Both the position numbers and the translations under genes were made by a program. A stretch of DNA of 7,975 bases from Nitrospira sp. (GTDB lineage: Bacteria; Nitrospirota; Nitrospiria; Nitrospirales; Nitrospiraceae): contig JABMDH010000201.1 in the NCBI GenBank assembly GCA_015904075.1, positions 1 to 7,975 on the forward strand, written 5' to 3'. This document shows, in pieces, positions 6,480-7,975 of this stretch. The first letter of the stretch is position 1. The number at the start of each line of letters is the position of its first letter. A model generated the notes under the pieces. It searched no databases and was not told the origin of the DNA. It saw only the letters and a program-made list of their open reading frames with translations.

Positions 6480-6817
6480 ATCTGATCGATCTGGATCCGA
6501 GTGAATCCCGGAGACCGGAGTTTCCCGGTGTTTTGGAGGAAGCCTGCTGGCGTCTGGCATGGAGCCGCTGGTCATGCTATTTCAGGCCATCGATTCAGGG
6601 TGTATATCCCGCAATTAGACGATGAATGCTTTTGTGCTTGATGACGGGTGTAGCTTGATCACCGCCCTGGTTGTTCCATCCGCAGACAAACAGCCTGCGG
6701 CTTCTCCTATTGTCTCAGTCTGCTCGCCAACGACCACATCACCCCCCGTCTGGTACAGTAATGGCTCACTGGTTGCGGCTGGTTACATGACATGCGAATA
6801 CACCTCATGGTGGTCGA
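6480..6817. other. Convergent intergenic region without a convincing gene
   Basis: This stretch lies between the 3' ends of the DUF2294 gene and the cupredoxin gene. A plus-strand open frame at 6622-6873 (83 codons) has no Shine-Dalgarno, resembles nothing I know and runs into the cupredoxin gene. A minus-strand open stretch between about 6780 and 6620 lacks an ATG start. A 6-bp hairpin (CCGCAG at 6680-6685, CTGCGG at 6695-6700) has no T tract on either side. I see no IS ends, tRNA or CRISPR repeats. Confidence 0.6.
6514..6534 (+). terminator. Weak candidate terminator of the DUF2294 gene
   Basis: ACCGG (6514-6518) pairs with CCGGT (6525-6529) around a 6-nt loop and is followed by GTTTT. A 5-bp stem and four Ts make a poor terminator, but it is the only such structure within about 60 nt of the stop codon at 6479. 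Confidence 0.3.
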
Positions 6818-7591
6818 TCATTTTGCTCCAAACGACAGATCGAGTGAGACCGTCTCATTGGGTTTCACGGTAATCTCTCGCTCTTGCGCTCCAAGAATAG
6901 GATGCCACGCCTTGATATGGTAGGTGCCGGCTGGGAGATCACCGATGGCAAAGGAGCCGTCGAGGTTCGTCACGGCATAATATGGGTTGTCGATGGCATA
7001 GGCCCAATTCTGCATGTAGGGATGCATGCCGCATTGCATGGTAAATACTTTCCGTCCTTTGACTAATTGCACGACATCGGTGGTCCCACTCACATGCAGC
7101 GCCGGCCGATGAAGGACGATATCGACTCCCGACTGGTCGTAGGCATATCCTTGAATATCGTGAGAAACCGGATCCCGATTAAACACCGTAACCTTGCGCT
7201 TGTCACTGACCACGGTCACAAACGGCAGGAATTGACAGAGACTCGCTTCCACCTCGGCATCGGTGAACGTAAAGGGCTTGCCTTTCTCAATCCCCTCGAT
7301 GACCACCACCACATCCTTGAGCCCACCCTCCGGCCCAACGTTGACCTCTTTCAAAAGACGATGCCCCTTACCATCTGAGAGCGCCGCACAATACGCGCGG
7401 TCGTAATAGCGCCGCATCTCGAATACTTTCGGATCCGGCACGGTTCCCGAGAACATTACTTTCCCCTGCACCGCCGCCCCATTGGGCACGGTGGCTGACT
7501 CGTACGCCCCGGCGTTTTCGCACAGTACCAGGCTCAGCATTGCTGAAATATAAATCGTGACTCGCAATCCCGCACGCATCATTTTGCGCAT
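6818..7591 (-). CDS. Secreted cupredoxin-like protein with C-terminal carboxypeptidase-regulatory-like domain
   Basis: A 257-aa protein starting with a basic stretch (MRKMMRAGLR), a hydrophobic core and a likely signal peptidase I site after NAGA (residue 29), so it is probably periplasmic. Residues about 40-196 look like a cupredoxin fold: H144 in NRDPVSHD, then C187, H190 and M193 in MQCGMHPYM, which is the His, Cys-x2-His-x2-Met ligand order of type-1 copper sites. Residues about 203-252 (AVTNLDGSFAIGDLPAGTYH and AWHP) form a carboxypeptidase-regulatory/CNA-B-like beta domain. Such proteins are usually annotated as carboxypeptidase regulatory-like or methylamine-utilisation-like; electron transfer or copper handling is an inference. 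The ATG at 7591 is chosen because GGAGGGG lies just upstream. A longer frame to a TTG at 7648 would place the signal peptide internally. The gene is convergent with the DUF2294 gene and divergent from the second DUF2294 copy. There is no obvious link to inorganic carbon uptake. Confidence 0.85.
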   Translation of the reverse strand: MRKMMRAGLRVTIYISAMLSLVLCENAGAYESATVPNGAAVQGKVMFSGTVPDPKVFEMRRYYDRAYCAALSDGKGHRLLKEVNVGPEGGLKDVVVVIEGIEKGKPFTFTDAEVEASLCQFLPFVTVVSDKRKVTVFNRDPVSHDIQGYAYDQSGVDIVLHRPALHVSGTTDVVQLVKGRKVFTMQCGMHPYMQNWAYAIDNPYYAVTNLDGSFAIGDLPAGTYHIKAWHPILGAQEREITVKPNETVSLDLSFGAK

Positions 7592-7593
7592 GT

Positions 7594-7600
7594 CCCCTCC
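7594..7600 (-). promoter_or_regulatory. Shine-Dalgarno deciding the cupredoxin start
   Basis: Minus-strand GGAGGGG is separated by AC from ATG at 7591 (4 nt counted from the GGAGG core). ATG at 7606 and TTG at 7648, in the same frame, have no comparable site. Confidence 0.65.
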
Positions 7601-7685
7601 GATCATGCTTGACCGTTCTGTCCCTGACAATGGACTGGTCTTATCCAATTCACTTCGTAATCTGAAACCGTTCAGCGCACTCAGG

Positions 7686-7691
7686 ATTATA
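7686..7691 (-). promoter_or_regulatory. Candidate -10 box (TATAAT) of the cupredoxin gene
   Basis: A perfect TATAAT on the minus strand about 95 nt upstream of the start codon at 7591. The -35 at the expected distance (AGATAA, 7714-7709) is poor, so an activator or a different sigma factor may be involved, or the match may be chance. It overlaps the in-frame stop that bounds the second DUF2294 copy on the other strand. Confidence 0.35.
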
Positions 7692-7743
7692 GACGGCTAG
7701 AAGCTTCGTTATCTACCATGTTTGTTTCTGGAAGCTTGAATGC

Positions 7744-7975
7744 GTTGAACACCCGATCCGTTGCGCAATCAGCAAGCTTGAGCAAGTGTTTCCGGGGCGA
7801 GGTCCTGACGAAGTCCGTGCGTTTGTGGTGAGCGATCTTGTGGTTGCCCGGCCCAAGAGTGTGTTGACCCCAGCCGAACGGCAGTTGGCGAAAACCGAAG
7901 AAGGCGTCGAGATGGTCAAGCGGTTGCGGCAAAATCTAGTCGCGCAGGGATTCGACAAGCTGTGCGAGCAGGGCC
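7744..7975 (+). pseudogene. Second DUF2294/MpsC-family copy lacking a start codon (partial, runs off the right edge)
   Basis: The plus-strand frame from 7744 reads VEHPIRCAISKLEQ, then GRGPDEVRA, SVLTPAERQLAKTEEGVEM and LRQNLVAQGFDKLCEQ. It aligns without gaps to the first 77 residues of the DUF2294 gene at 6135 with about three-quarters identity, while many codons differ at silent positions. The expected ATG is GTT here. Upstream codons are open back to TAG at 7690-7692 but contain no ATG, GTG or TTG. ATG at 7718 is in another frame. The first in-frame GTG (7786) would remove the first 14 conserved residues and has no ribosome binding site. It is therefore probably a decaying duplicate. A sequencing error near the 5' end or a non-standard start remain possible, and the 3' half cannot be judged. 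Confidence 0.6.

Noticed and set aside
6622..6873. 83-codon plus-strand open frame
   Set aside because: It has no ribosome binding site and no recognisable features, and it overlaps the 3' end of the convergent cupredoxin gene.
7701..7779. Three AAGCTT hexamers (7701, 7732, 7774) within 80 bases
   Set aside because: They have irregular spacing, no extended repeat unit beyond AAGCTTGA in two of them, and no sign of an assembly junction. Probably chance.

Overview
The window looks like part of a chemolithoautotrophic bacterial chromosome, most plausibly Nitrospira or a close relative in the Nitrospirota. This is an inference from the gene set (a DabA/DUF2309 protein with complex I-like membrane subunits, DUF2294 proteins and a secreted cupredoxin-like protein), the fairly high GC content and the style of the proteins. 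No 16S rRNA or other marker gene is present.

Positions 1-5761 are filled by a three-gene operon on the minus strand, read from right to left. It begins with a NuoL-like antiporter subunit (dabB, 5761-4049, GTG start). Next is a second, shorter NuoM/NuoN-like membrane protein (4064-2748). Last is a DUF2309/UPF0753 protein (dabA, 2760 to beyond position 1, 920 codons visible). The genes overlap by 16 and 13 bases and each has its own Shine-Dalgarno. DabA keeps the beta-carbonic-anhydrase-like zinc site (C491, D493, R495, H764, C779). The operon is therefore read as a DAB/Mps dissolved-inorganic-carbon accumulation system, not respiratory complex I. It differs from a plain two-gene dabBA pair by the extra membrane protein, which has lost nearly all the charged residues of the antiporter channel. 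DabB itself has Gln where complex I antiporter subunits have the key TM5 Glu.

Positions 5762-6134 are a divergent control region. On the minus strand there is a candidate sigma70 promoter (about 5959-5987) and a leader of about 190 nt. A strong terminator-like hairpin with a U6 tract ends only about 18 nt before the dabB start codon, which suggests attenuation. An 8-bp inverted repeat brackets the promoter -35 box. On the plus strand a promoter with a perfect TATAAT drives a 114-aa DUF2294 (MpsC-family) gene at 6135-6479. DUF2294/MpsC, NuoL-like/MpsA and DUF2309/MpsB are known together from staphylococcal MpsABC, so the divergent gene is probably functionally linked to the operon.

Positions 6480-6817 are a convergent intergenic stretch with no convincing gene and only weak hairpins. 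A minus-strand gene (7591-6818) encodes a 257-aa secreted protein with a type-1 copper ligand pattern and a C-terminal carboxypeptidase-regulatory-like domain. From 7744 to the right edge, on the plus strand, is a second DUF2294 copy. It is roughly three-quarters identical to the first but has no start codon in frame, so it looks like a decaying duplicate, although its 3' end is outside the window.
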